The position numbers and the translations under genes are program-made. Shown here piece by piece: positions 1 through 6,204 of a stretch of DNA of 6,204 bases. Position 1 is the first letter of the stretch. Every line of letters starts with the position of its first letter. Under the pieces are notes generated by a model that was given only the letters and a program-made list of their open reading frames with translations, made no database searches and was not told the origin of the DNA. The stretch comes from Geothrix sp. (GTDB lineage Bacteria > Acidobacteriota > Holophagae > Holophagales > Holophagaceae), in contig JAMPXL010000068.1 of NCBI GenBank assembly GCA_023701165.1, forward strand, positions 1 to 6,204. Reading direction: 5' to 3'.

Positions 1-1
1 G

Positions 2-520
2 GTGGGCGGCGGCGACACCGCCATCGAGGAGGCGGTCTTCCTCACCAAGTTCGCCACCAAGGTCCACCTCATCCACCGCCGCGACAAGCTCCGCGCCTCC
101 AAGGCCATGCAGGACCGCGCCCTCCAGAACGAGAAGATCCAGCCCGCCTGGAACAAGACGGTGCTGGACGTGCTCACCGCCACCCACGAGACCCCCATGG
201 GCGAGAAGGTCGAGAAGATCCGCGCCCTCAGGCTCAAGGACACCGTGGACGGCTCCGAGTCCGAGCTGCCGGTGGAGGGCCTCTTCGTGGCCATCGGACA
301 CCAGCCCAACACCAGCCTCTTCGCGGGCCAGCTGCCCATGGACGAGACCGGCTACCTCCAGGTGGAGAAGGGCTCCAGCCGCACCACGATCCCCGGCGTC
401 TTCGCCTGCGGCGACGTGCAGGACCATGTCTACCGCCAGGCCATCACCGCCGCGGGCAGCGGCTGCATGGCCGCCATCGACGCCGAACGCTGGCTGGCGG
501 AACAGGGCCTGGCCGAGTGA
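2..520 (+). CDS. trxB: Thioredoxin reductase, C-terminal part (5' end outside window)
   Basis: This is the C-terminal 172 residues of an FAD-dependent, NADPH-dependent pyridine nucleotide-disulfide oxidoreductase of the thioredoxin reductase type, a cytoplasmic enzyme that passes electrons from NADPH to thioredoxin. The visible part opens inside the NADPH domain with GGGDTAIEEA (glycine-rich nucleotide loop), followed by HRRDKLRASK, whose arginines normally bind the NADP 2'-phosphate. Near the end GVFACGDVQD and YRQAITAAGSGCMAA form the C-terminal FAD-binding segment. The family is usually about 310 residues, so roughly the first 45%, with the N-terminal FAD motif and probably the redox CxxC, lies off the left edge; the first visible codon is not the start. 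Alanine racemase follows after 13 nt on the same strand. A ferredoxin/flavodoxin-NADP reductase of the TrxR-like type is less likely, because GGGDTA and the HRR motif are typical of TrxB, but the CxxC cannot be checked here. Confidence 0.9.
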   Translation: MGGGDTAIEEAVFLTKFATKVHLIHRRDKLRASKAMQDRALQNEKIQPAWNKTVLDVLTATHETPMGEKVEKIRALRLKDTVDGSESELPVEGLFVAIGHQPNTSLFAGQLPMDETGYLQVEKGSSRTTIPGVFACGDVQDHVYRQAITAAGSGCMAAIDAERWLAEQGLAE

Positions 521-523
521 AGG
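519..523 (+). promoter_or_regulatory. Weak Shine-Dalgarno for alr
   Basis: GAAGG overlaps the trxB stop codon and sits 10 nt before the GTG at 534. It is the only purine-rich SD-like stretch near that codon and supports GTG 534 as the alanine racemase start. The spacing is slightly long and the match is partial, so the support is modest. Confidence 0.35.
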
Positions 524-533
524 CGCCCCGGGC

Positions 534-1676
534 GTGAATGAGCAGCATCTCGAACCCCTGAAGCGGCATCCCGAGGGCCGGGCCCTCCGGGCGGAAGTGG
601 ATCTGGGCCGCATCGCGCGGAACCTGGGCCGCGTCCGGGCCGCCGCCGGGGGGCGCGAGATCTGGGCGGTGGTGAAGGCCAACGCCTACGGACACGGGGC
701 GGTGCCCGTGGGCCGGGCCCTGGCCGCCGCCGGCGCCCACGGGCTGGCCGTCTCCAGCCTGGAAGAGGGCCTGGAGCTGCGCCAGGGGAGCATCGAGTGT
801 CCCATCCTGGTCCTGGGCGGCCTCCGTCCCGAAGCCCTGGCCGCCGCCAGCGCCGAGGGCCTCACCATCGCCCTGGTGGGGCCTGAGCATCTGGATGACT
901 ACGCCCGGATCCTGCCCCACCACCCGGTGCGGCTCCACCTGAAGCTGGACACGGGCATGGGGCGCTTCGGCCTCCTGCCGTCCGAGCTCGGCGCGTGCCT
1001 GCCCCAGCTGGAGCGCCTGGCCCCCTGGATCGAAGGGGCCATGGGCCACTTCGCCACGGCAGACGACCCGGACCAGGGCTTCGCCCTCCGCCAGCGGAAG
1101 GTCTTCGACGCCTGCCTGTCGCAGCTGTCGGATGCGGGCATCCACCCCCCGCAGCGCCACCACGGGAACAGCGACGCCTGCCTCCGGGGCCTCCTGGACC
1201 AGGACACCCACGTGCGTCCGGGCCTGGCCCTGTATGGCCTGACCACCCTGCCCGAGGGACGGACCCTGGGCCTGGAACCCGCCCTGGAGCTGGTGGCGGA
1301 AGTGGCCCGGGTGAAAGCCGTGTCCGCGGGCGCCACCGTGGGCTACGGCCGCACCTTCGTCGCGCCCCATCCTCTCCAGATCGCCACCCTGGCCTGCGGC
1401 TATGCGGATGGCTACCGGCGGGACCTCGGCAACCGGGCGGTGGTGGGGTTCCGGGGCCGGACCTTCCCCGTGGTGGGCCGGGTGTCCATGGACTACCTCA
1501 CCGTGGCCCTGCCCCTGGACCTGCCCGTGGCGCCGGGGGATCCCATGATCCTCTACAGCGGGGATCCTGCCACGGCCCACAGCCTCGAACGCCTGGCCCA
1601 GTCCCTCGGCACCATCCCCTATGAGCTGACCTGCGCGCTCCATCGCCGAATCACGCGCCGTTTTTTCCCTAACTAG
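534..1676 (+). CDS. alr: Alanine racemase (PLP-dependent)
   Basis: This cytoplasmic enzyme interconverts L- and D-alanine and supplies D-alanine for peptidoglycan. The product is 380 residues, normal for the family. The N-terminal TIM barrel carries AVVKANAYGHG with the PLP Schiff-base lysine at K48. LKLDTGMGRFG (K137, R144) matches the segment with the carbamylated lysine and the PLP-contacting arginine of Bacillus Alr. Next come GHFATADD, HHGNSDA and VRPGLALYGL. The C-terminal beta domain has VGYGRTFVAP with the second catalytic base Y271, GRVSMDY (M319-D320) and the YELTC segment. GTG 534 was chosen because it lies just after trxB and leaves about 17 residues before the conserved RAEVDLGRIARN. 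An in-frame ATG at 426 would overlap trxB by 95 nt and encode a low-complexity shadow. The in-frame GTG at 597 would cut the first conserved strand. Most family members have Gln after the Met-Asp pair; here it is Tyr. The catabolic paralogue DadX cannot be excluded by sequence, but no amino-acid catabolic genes are adjacent. Confidence 0.94.
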   Translation: MNEQHLEPLKRHPEGRALRAEVDLGRIARNLGRVRAAAGGREIWAVVKANAYGHGAVPVGRALAAAGAHGLAVSSLEEGLELRQGSIECPILVLGGLRPEALAAASAEGLTIALVGPEHLDDYARILPHHPVRLHLKLDTGMGRFGLLPSELGACLPQLERLAPWIEGAMGHFATADDPDQGFALRQRKVFDACLSQLSDAGIHPPQRHHGNSDACLRGLLDQDTHVRPGLALYGLTTLPEGRTLGLEPALELVAEVARVKAVSAGATVGYGRTFVAPHPLQIATLACGYADGYRRDLGNRAVVGFRGRTFPVVGRVSMDYLTVALPLDLPVAPGDPMILYSGDPATAHSLERLAQSLGTIPYELTCALHRRITRRFFPN

Positions 1677-1720
1677 TGAATGAACTGCATTACCATTGGG
1701 GCACTCCGTTTCGGACCCCC

Positions 1721-3097
1721 ATGAATCTGCTGGTCATCACCCGCCATGAAGACCTCGTCGAGCGCTTGCGCATGGCCTTTGAGGGGGCCGGGCACCGGGT
1801 GCTTCACGCCGGCGATCCGCTGGAGGCCCTGGCCCGGGACGCCTGGACCGAGGCCCATGTCCTGCTGGTGGACGCGGGCGGCGACCCCATGGACGGCTAC
1901 CGCCTCTGCCGCCTGCTGCGGGGCGAAACCCGGGTGCTCTTCATGAACCTGCCCGTCTTCCTGGTGGTGGACCACCCGCCCACGGAATCAGACATCCTCG
2001 CGCTCCAGGATGCGGGAGGGGACGGATTCATCCCCGCCGCCTACACGATCCAGCAGCTGATGAACCACCTGGGCCCCGTGATGGCGGGAGCCGCCCCCCG
2101 GGGCGAGGCCCAGCGGGTGCCCGTGCTGGCCCTGGGCCTCCACCCGGAGGTGGCCATCCGCTCCCGGGACCTGCTCCACCACTTCCTCATGGAGCTGCAC
2201 ACGCCCCCCGTCCGGAATGCGGCGGAGGCCCAGAAAGTCCTGAAGGCGCCCGTCCTGCTGCTGGGGCTCTCCGGAGGGATCGGGGCGGCGATGGCCCGGG
2301 TGGAACACCTGCGCGGGCAGGGCTGCCTCCCCTACACCATCCTTGTCGGGCAGGTGAAGGACGAAGCCACCCAGCGCAGGTTCCTGCTGGCGGGCGTCTC
2401 GGACTGGGTGCCCCTGCCCCTCTCCGCCCCCCGGCTGCTCCACGCCTGCCGGCGGGCCATCGAATGGGTGCATGCCCGGCGCATCCAGGCGGAGTACGAA
2501 TCCGCCATCCATGACCTCCGCGAGCGCCGCAGCATGCTGGAAATCGAGGCCGCGGCCCTCCGCAGCGAGGTCCTCACCGATCCCCTCACCGAGCTCCTCA
2601 ACCGCCGCGCCTTCGACCAGAACCTGGAACACGCCGTCCGCCAGTGGGAGCGCCACCGCCGGGCCTTCGTCCTGCTGCTGGGCGACGTGGACCACTTCAA
2701 GCTCATCAACGACCGCTTCGGCCACCCCGTGGGGGACGAGGTGCTGCGGCAGATGGCCGCCCGCATCCGGACCGGCCTCCGGAAATCCGATCTCGCCTTC
2801 CGCATCGGCGGCGAGGAGTTCGCCGTGCTGCTCACCGAGACCAGCCTCAAGGCCGGCGCGGAGGTGGCGGACAAGCTGAGGCGCCGCATCGACGAAGAAC
2901 CCATGGTCCTGCCCGCCGGCCAGATCATCTTCCCCACCATGAGCTTCGGCGTGGGCGGCCCGGATGCCCACAGCCCATCCGCCCTGCTGGCCCTGGTGGA
3001 CCGGGCCCTCTACCAGGCCAAGCGCCTCGGCCGGAACCGGGTGGTGGTGGCCGGCGGCGGGGAACACCCGCCCCGGGCCATCAGCGGCGGAAACTGA
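1721..3097 (+). CDS. PleD-like diguanylate cyclase with two degenerate receiver domains
   Basis: This probable cytoplasmic response-regulator-type enzyme makes cyclic di-GMP from two GTP. Numbering is from ATG 1721 (458 aa). Residues 2-121 form a receiver-like fold with D51 in LLVDAGGDPMDGY at the phospho-acceptor position. T7-R8 replaces the acidic pair, and FIPAAYT lacks the conserved Lys. Residues 132-250 form a second receiver-like fold with Gly in place of Asp (LLLGLSG) and no Lys. A charged helix (about 243-285) leads to the GGDEF domain (285-445). That domain begins DPLTELLNRRAF and has D322/N330/D331 in DVDHFKLIND, D339 in GDEVL, and active site GGEEF at 363-367. An RxxD inhibitory site (R354, D357) lies five residues before GGEEF, exactly as in Caulobacter PleD. 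Length and residue spacing also match PleD. A GTG at 1676, overlapping the alr stop, would add 15 residues. Those codons have A/T-rich third positions, and the receiver fold begins right at ATG 1721, so the ATG is preferred, although neither start has a good SD. The 3' end overlaps lptD by 17 nt. Confidence 0.88.
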   Translation: MNLLVITRHEDLVERLRMAFEGAGHRVLHAGDPLEALARDAWTEAHVLLVDAGGDPMDGYRLCRLLRGETRVLFMNLPVFLVVDHPPTESDILALQDAGGDGFIPAAYTIQQLMNHLGPVMAGAAPRGEAQRVPVLALGLHPEVAIRSRDLLHHFLMELHTPPVRNAAEAQKVLKAPVLLLGLSGGIGAAMARVEHLRGQGCLPYTILVGQVKDEATQRRFLLAGVSDWVPLPLSAPRLLHACRRAIEWVHARRIQAEYESAIHDLRERRSMLEIEAAALRSEVLTDPLTELLNRRAFDQNLEHAVRQWERHRRAFVLLLGDVDHFKLINDRFGHPVGDEVLRQMAARIRTGLRKSDLAFRIGGEEFAVLLTETSLKAGAEVADKLRRRIDEEPMVLPAGQIIFPTMSFGVGGPDAHSPSALLALVDRALYQAKRLGRNRVVVAGGGEHPPRAISGGN

Positions 3098-5393
3098 AGA
3101 GGTCGCCCAGCCCGCGGAGGGTCAGGGTCAGGTCGATGCGGTCCTCCCGCCCCCCGGACACCAGGGCCGTGTTCAGGGCCACATGGGTGTATTTCAGGAC
3201 GTAGGCCACGCAGGGCTCCACGTAGGCCAGTGCCACCTGGCTGGAGGCGAAGCCCTTCTGGTGGAAGTCGTAGTTGGCGCTGAACTCCAGGCGGAGCCGG
3301 TCGTCCCAGGCGCGCTGGATGCCGCCCACCTGCAGTCCCTTCTGGCGCACCAGGAAGCGGTTGATGCCCGTGGAGAAGTAGGCCAGGTTGAAGCGGCTTC
3401 CGTCCTTGGCTTTCAGGTCCAGGCTCAGGGCATCATCCGATCCCCCGGCCCCCAGGTCCGAGGACCGCCGGAGGCTGATGCGCAGGCGCTCATCCGGCTC
3501 CACGTCCAGATCCGTGTCCACGCTGGCCCAGCCCTTCTTGTAGCGCCCATCGCTGAGGATGATGGGCGAGGCATGGTAGCGGGTGGCGATGCGCAGGCGG
3601 GCCAGGTCGGCGAATCCGGCGCCGGAGCCCGGGCGCCCGAGGATGTGCTGCTTGAGCCCCAGTTCGAAGCTCCGCTCACCGGAGGCGCTTTCATTCACGC
3701 CCGGGAAGGAATCCACGGTGTCGAAGCGCGGCAGCGTCCCCGCCTCGCCATACAGGCTGGTCTGGGTCCATCCGAAATAGGGCTCGGCCACGTGCTTGAG
3801 CTCACCCTTGTAGCCGAGGATCGAGACCGCCTTGAAGCTCCGGCCCACCTGGGGGCCCGACAGCCGCAGGTGCCCCGAGACCAGGTACCGCGTGGCCGCC
3901 GCGCCATCCACCTGGAAGGGGCTGGTGGCGGGGTCCACCACGGTATCCGTGGCCCCGCCCTCGGGGTCGAACACCGGGGAGCTGAGGCTTGCGCCGTAGT
4001 GGGTGGCCCGGCCCATGGCCTCGAAGTCCGCCCGGAAGGGCCCCCACTGGCCCAGGCGCCCGTGGAGGCGGGTGTTGGCATCCTGCCGGCCCCAGGCGTA
4101 GGACTGCCCGGGCGTCGTTTCGCTGCCTTCGATGCGGTAGGCGAAGCGCCCCAGCCGGATGCCGCCATCCAGGTAGAGCGGCCCCAGCAGCGCCACGGGG
4201 AAGAACCGGAACTCCGCCTGGGGCAGCGTCTGCCGCCGGAGGGAGGCCGGAAAATCCGGGCTGTAGAAGGGGTCCCCCTGGTCCTTGGTGTAGAAGAAGC
4301 TGCGCTGCTCCGCCGCCGAAAGGCTGAGGCTCCCGAAGGTGAAACTGCGCCCCAGGTAGAGGGCCGAATCGAAGCTGGTGGCGCCCAGGTAGCCGATGCC
4401 CTTGCCGAAGTCCGCATCCACCAGGTTGTCCGAGGCCTGGTTCACATCGGCCGTGAGCTGCCACCCGTCCTCGCGCTGCCAGACTTCCTTGAGCGAATAG
4501 CGGTAGCGGCGGGTATCGAGGCTCCGCTGGTGGATGGTCTGGCCCGAGATGCTGCCCGAGTGGGTCAGGTCCGGCCGCCAGCGCATCTCGCCGCCCCACA
4601 GGACGCCCTCCTTGGCGAAGTATTCCGGAGACAGGGTGGCATCGGCCGAGTTCCCCATGGCCTGGTAGTAGGAGAGCCCCACCGTGGTGCCGAAGGTGCT
4701 GGACATGCCGAGCTTCGGGGGAAGCAGGCCCGAGGTCCGTTCCGCCTGAGCCGGATAGAGGGCGTAGGGAACATAGTAGATGGGGAGCGGTCCCAGCTGG
4801 ATCCGCGCATTCCAGAGGGTCGCGAAGCCGTCGAGATCCACTTTCAGCGAAGAGAGGCGGGCCTTCCATCCCGGGTTCTCCTCCGCGCAGGGACTCAGCT
4901 CCACCGCATCGAAGGACCAGGTGCGCAGGGTGGTGAAGGCCACATGGGCCGAGCGCAGCACCCAGATGGGAGGCAGGTCCATCTGCAGGGCCCAGGCTTC
5001 GCCAGAGCGGCGCTCCCAGTCCATCTGCAGGCGTTCTCCCCGGAGGCGCAGGCCGGGACCCTCCAGGCGGATATGGCCCTGGGCCACCAGGCGCCCGTCG
5101 GCGATGTGGTATTCGATGCGGTCCGCCAGCAGCAGCAGGCCCTCGGCCTGGATGGCGCCCTGTTCCAGGATCCACAGGTCGCCCTGCTCGCTGACGCGGT
5201 CTCCTCGCCAGTCGAAAGGCACCCGGGACAGGCCCGGGCCCGCCTCCACCCGGAAGGGGCGGAGCGGCAGCAGTTCCACCGGGGTGGGTGCCTCCAGGGG
5301 CGCGGGCAGCGGAATCTCGGGCATCCCCTGGGCCGCCAGCAGGACTGGCAGGGCACCCAGCATCAGGCCTCGGGTCCTCCCGGGAAGCGCCAT
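3081..5393 (-). CDS. lptD: LPS-assembly outer-membrane protein LptD
   Basis: LptD is the outer-membrane beta-barrel that, plugged by lipoprotein LptE, inserts LPS into the outer leaflet after transfer along the Lpt bridge. The product has 770 residues, close to the family norm of about 780. It begins with a signal peptide (R6, R8, then hydrophobic residues to about 21; likely cleavage after AQG at 23). Residues about 60-145 form an OstA-type jelly roll with repeated 'G..l.ad.i.y' strands. The LptD signature follows: SPCAEENPGW with C169, then GPLPIYYVPYALYPAQAERTSGLLPPKLG (about 201-229, key residues YxPY, YP, SG and P) and SYYQAMGNSADATLSPEYF. The remainder alternates aromatic and polar residues, as in barrel strands, and the last strands contain C728 in YVEPCVAY. 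The start lies 7 nt after the ZIP gene stop, suggesting co-transcription and perhaps translational coupling. An in-frame ATG at 5363 has nearby GAGG but would remove the signal peptide's positive residues, so ATG 5393 is preferred. No LptE gene is visible. Confidence 0.92.
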   Translation of the reverse strand: MALPGRTRGLMLGALPVLLAAQGMPEIPLPAPLEAPTPVELLPLRPFRVEAGPGLSRVPFDWRGDRVSEQGDLWILEQGAIQAEGLLLLADRIEYHIADGRLVAQGHIRLEGPGLRLRGERLQMDWERRSGEAWALQMDLPPIWVLRSAHVAFTTLRTWSFDAVELSPCAEENPGWKARLSSLKVDLDGFATLWNARIQLGPLPIYYVPYALYPAQAERTSGLLPPKLGMSSTFGTTVGLSYYQAMGNSADATLSPEYFAKEGVLWGGEMRWRPDLTHSGSISGQTIHQRSLDTRRYRYSLKEVWQREDGWQLTADVNQASDNLVDADFGKGIGYLGATSFDSALYLGRSFTFGSLSLSAAEQRSFFYTKDQGDPFYSPDFPASLRRQTLPQAEFRFFPVALLGPLYLDGGIRLGRFAYRIEGSETTPGQSYAWGRQDANTRLHGRLGQWGPFRADFEAMGRATHYGASLSSPVFDPEGGATDTVVDPATSPFQVDGAAATRYLVSGHLRLSGPQVGRSFKAVSILGYKGELKHVAEPYFGWTQTSLYGEAGTLPRFDTVDSFPGVNESASGERSFELGLKQHILGRPGSGAGFADLARLRIATRYHASPIILSDGRYKKGWASVDTDLDVEPDERLRISLRRSSDLGAGGSDDALSLDLKAKDGSRFNLAYFSTGINRFLVRQKGLQVGGIQRAWDDRLRLEFSANYDFHQKGFASSQVALAYVEPCVAYVLKYTHVALNTALVSGGREDRIDLTLTLRGLGDLFSFRR

Positions 5394-5400
5394 GGCGCGG

Positions 5401-6126
5401 TCAGTGCTGGTGCGGCAGCAGCCGCGCGCTGAGGAGGAAGATCCCCACCCCGCTCAGGAGGGCCACCGTGCTGCGCAGGCCCGAGACCTTCTGCACTTCC
5501 GGCAGCAGGTCCGAGCTGGCCACGTAGAGCGCCAGCCCCGCCGTGAGCCCCAGGATCGGCCCCGTCGGGAGGTTCAGCATGGACTGCCCGGCGGAACCCA
5601 CCAGGGCTGCCAGGGCCAGCGTGCCCGCAGCCATGAGCGCGCCCCGGTTGCCGAAGCCCCGCACCAGGAAGATGGAGGCGATGGTGCCCCCTTCGGGAAT
5701 GCGGTGGAACAGGATGCCCAGCACCACCAGGGGCCCCAGGTTGCTGTGCGTGGAGAGCGCCGCCGCGATGGCGACGCCATCCATGAGGCTGTGCAGGGAC
5801 AGGCCCACGAGGGCGAGCACGCCGCTGAGGGGCGATCCATCCTTGTGGGTTTCCTCACCGTAGTGGAAGTGGAGCGTGATGCCGTGCTCCATGACGTGGA
5901 CCAGCAGGTAGCCCGCGAGGATCCACAGGGCGTTGTGCTCGCCGCCGCGGCTGTCCTCCAGGCACTCCGGGATGATGCGCACCACGGTGACGGACAGCAG
6001 GTAGCCCGCCGCCACCCCCGAAAGCAGGCGCATGAACTGGGCGCGTCCCTGGAGGAAGCGCACCACCCCCCAGCCACCCAGGAGGGTGGCCAGGGATGCG
6101 AGCGGGGCCAGCCAGTAGAGGGACAC
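5401..6126 (-). CDS. ZIP-family divalent metal transporter
   Basis: This inner-membrane protein probably imports Zn2+, Fe2+ or a similar divalent metal into the cytoplasm. It has 241 residues, typical of small bacterial ZIP proteins, with about seven or eight hydrophobic segments. Segment 1 is at about 3-22, segment 2 (GVAAGYLLSVTVVRIIPE) at about 35-54, and segment 3 (WILAGYLLVHVMEHG) at about 66-82. Segment 4 contains H112-S-L-M-D116-G, segment 5 H141-R-I-P-E145-G, and segment 7 GLALYVASSDLLPE ending at E210. The H..(D/E)G and H.xPEG motifs of segments 4 and 5 are the ZIP metal site. Between segments 3 and 4 is a short His-rich loop with H77, H81, H86, H88 and H94; the C terminus ends PHQH. 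The start is GTG 6126, 6 nt after the preceding stop; it has no strong SD, but segment 1 begins immediately, and the next Met (residue 32) would delete it. lptD follows after 7 nt. Substrate and direction cannot be read from the sequence. Confidence 0.87.
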   Translation of the reverse strand: MSLYWLAPLASLATLLGGWGVVRFLQGRAQFMRLLSGVAAGYLLSVTVVRIIPECLEDSRGGEHNALWILAGYLLVHVMEHGITLHFHYGEETHKDGSPLSGVLALVGLSLHSLMDGVAIAAALSTHSNLGPLVVLGILFHRIPEGGTIASIFLVRGFGNRGALMAAGTLALAALVGSAGQSMLNLPTGPILGLTAGLALYVASSDLLPEVQKVSGLRSTVALLSGVGIFLLSARLLPHQH

Positions 6127-6132
6127 GGCCGG

Positions 6133-6204
6133 CTACTCTGCCTTCGCCTTCTTGGCGCGGGTGGCCTTGGGCTTGGGCGTCTCCTCGGCGGGCTTCTCGG
6201 CCAC
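6133..6204 (-). CDS. Lys/Ala/Pro/Glu-rich C-terminal tail of an unidentified protein (5' end outside window)
   Basis: On the minus strand a frame open from the right edge encodes 23 residues ending at a TAG stop. The composition is almost entirely Ala, Lys, Glu and Pro with single Val, Arg and two Thr, ending ATRAKKAKAE. Such basic, disordered tails occur on many high-GC bacterial proteins, including nucleoid proteins, topoisomerase I, ribosomal proteins and others, so no family can be named. Codon choice is G/C-ending like the rest of the window, and the stop lies 6 nt before the ZIP gene start, which supports a real co-directional gene upstream in the same operon. The evidence is limited to the open frame, its composition and the spacing. 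Confidence 0.6.
   Translation of the reverse strand: MAEKPAEETPKPKATRAKKAKAE

Noticed and set aside
426..533. Longer alr start at ATG 426
   Set aside because: It would overlap trxB by 95 nt, and the added 36 residues are a Pro/Ala/Arg-rich shadow of the trxB FAD-binding segment.
444..1643. 399-codon open frame on the minus strand opposite alr
   Set aside because: It lies antisense to alanine racemase, with Gly/Gln/His/Ala-rich composition and no domain. The same GC effect explains it and the similar 359-codon frame at 1988-3067 opposite the cyclase.
1633..1666. Possible intrinsic terminator at the end of alr: GCGCG...CGCGC stem followed by CG and six T
   Set aside because: The stem is only 5 bp with a 16-nt loop, and it lies within the final codons of alr. 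The T-run encodes the Phe-Phe near the C terminus. It is too weak to call, although some termination here cannot be excluded.
1677..1720. Possible promoter or leader before the cyclase ATG in the relatively A/T-rich gap
   Set aside because: I saw no convincing -35/-10 pair or operator-like repeat in these 44 nt; a TTTTTT and an ATTACC element are too poor to support a promoter.
1676..1720. GTG 1676 start adding 15 residues to the cyclase
   Set aside because: It has no Shine-Dalgarno, its third codon positions are A/T-rich unlike the gene, and the receiver fold and PleD length comparison begin at ATG 1721.
2964..5432. Very long open frame (822 codons) on the plus strand opposite lptD
   Set aside because: It is antisense to a clear LptD gene. 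Its translation is low-complexity (rich in Gly, Ala, Gln, Val, His, Glu) with no recognisable domain, as expected when a GC-rich gene with G/C third positions is read on the other strand.

Overview
The window is dense, GC-rich (about two thirds G+C by eye, strong preference for G/C at third codon positions) bacterial chromosome with almost no intergenic space. A full-length LptD-type LPS-assembly protein places it in a diderm (Gram-negative) bacterium. The combination of high GC, K/A/P-rich protein tails and an LptD gene next to a ZIP transporter would fit Acidobacteriota (for example Holophagae) or a high-GC deltaproteobacterial-type lineage. That is an impression, not a determination. No mobile element, CRISPR array, RNA gene or phage signal was seen.

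Plus strand, left half: the C-terminal half of thioredoxin reductase (2-520, cut by the window edge) is followed after 13 nt by a complete alanine racemase (534-1676, GTG start). About 44 nt later comes a PleD-like diguanylate cyclase (1721-3097) with two receiver-like domains followed by an intact GGEEF domain. The three genes are collinear and tightly packed and could share transcripts, although their functions (thiol redox, D-alanine for peptidoglycan, c-di-GMP signalling) are not obviously linked.

Minus strand, right half, read right to left: the last 23 codons of a gene with a Lys/Ala/Pro/Glu-rich C-terminal tail (6133-6204), then a ZIP-family metal transporter (5401-6126) after 6 nt, then LptD (3081-5393) after 7 nt. 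These spacings suggest one operon. LptD converges on the diguanylate cyclase gene and the two overlap tail to tail by 17 nt.

I found no clearly new system. The points most worth a second look are the cyclase whose two receiver domains both look unable to follow the normal phosphorylation cycle, the LptD with only two cysteines, the unusual metal-site residues and His-rich loop of the ZIP protein, and the convergent gene overlap.
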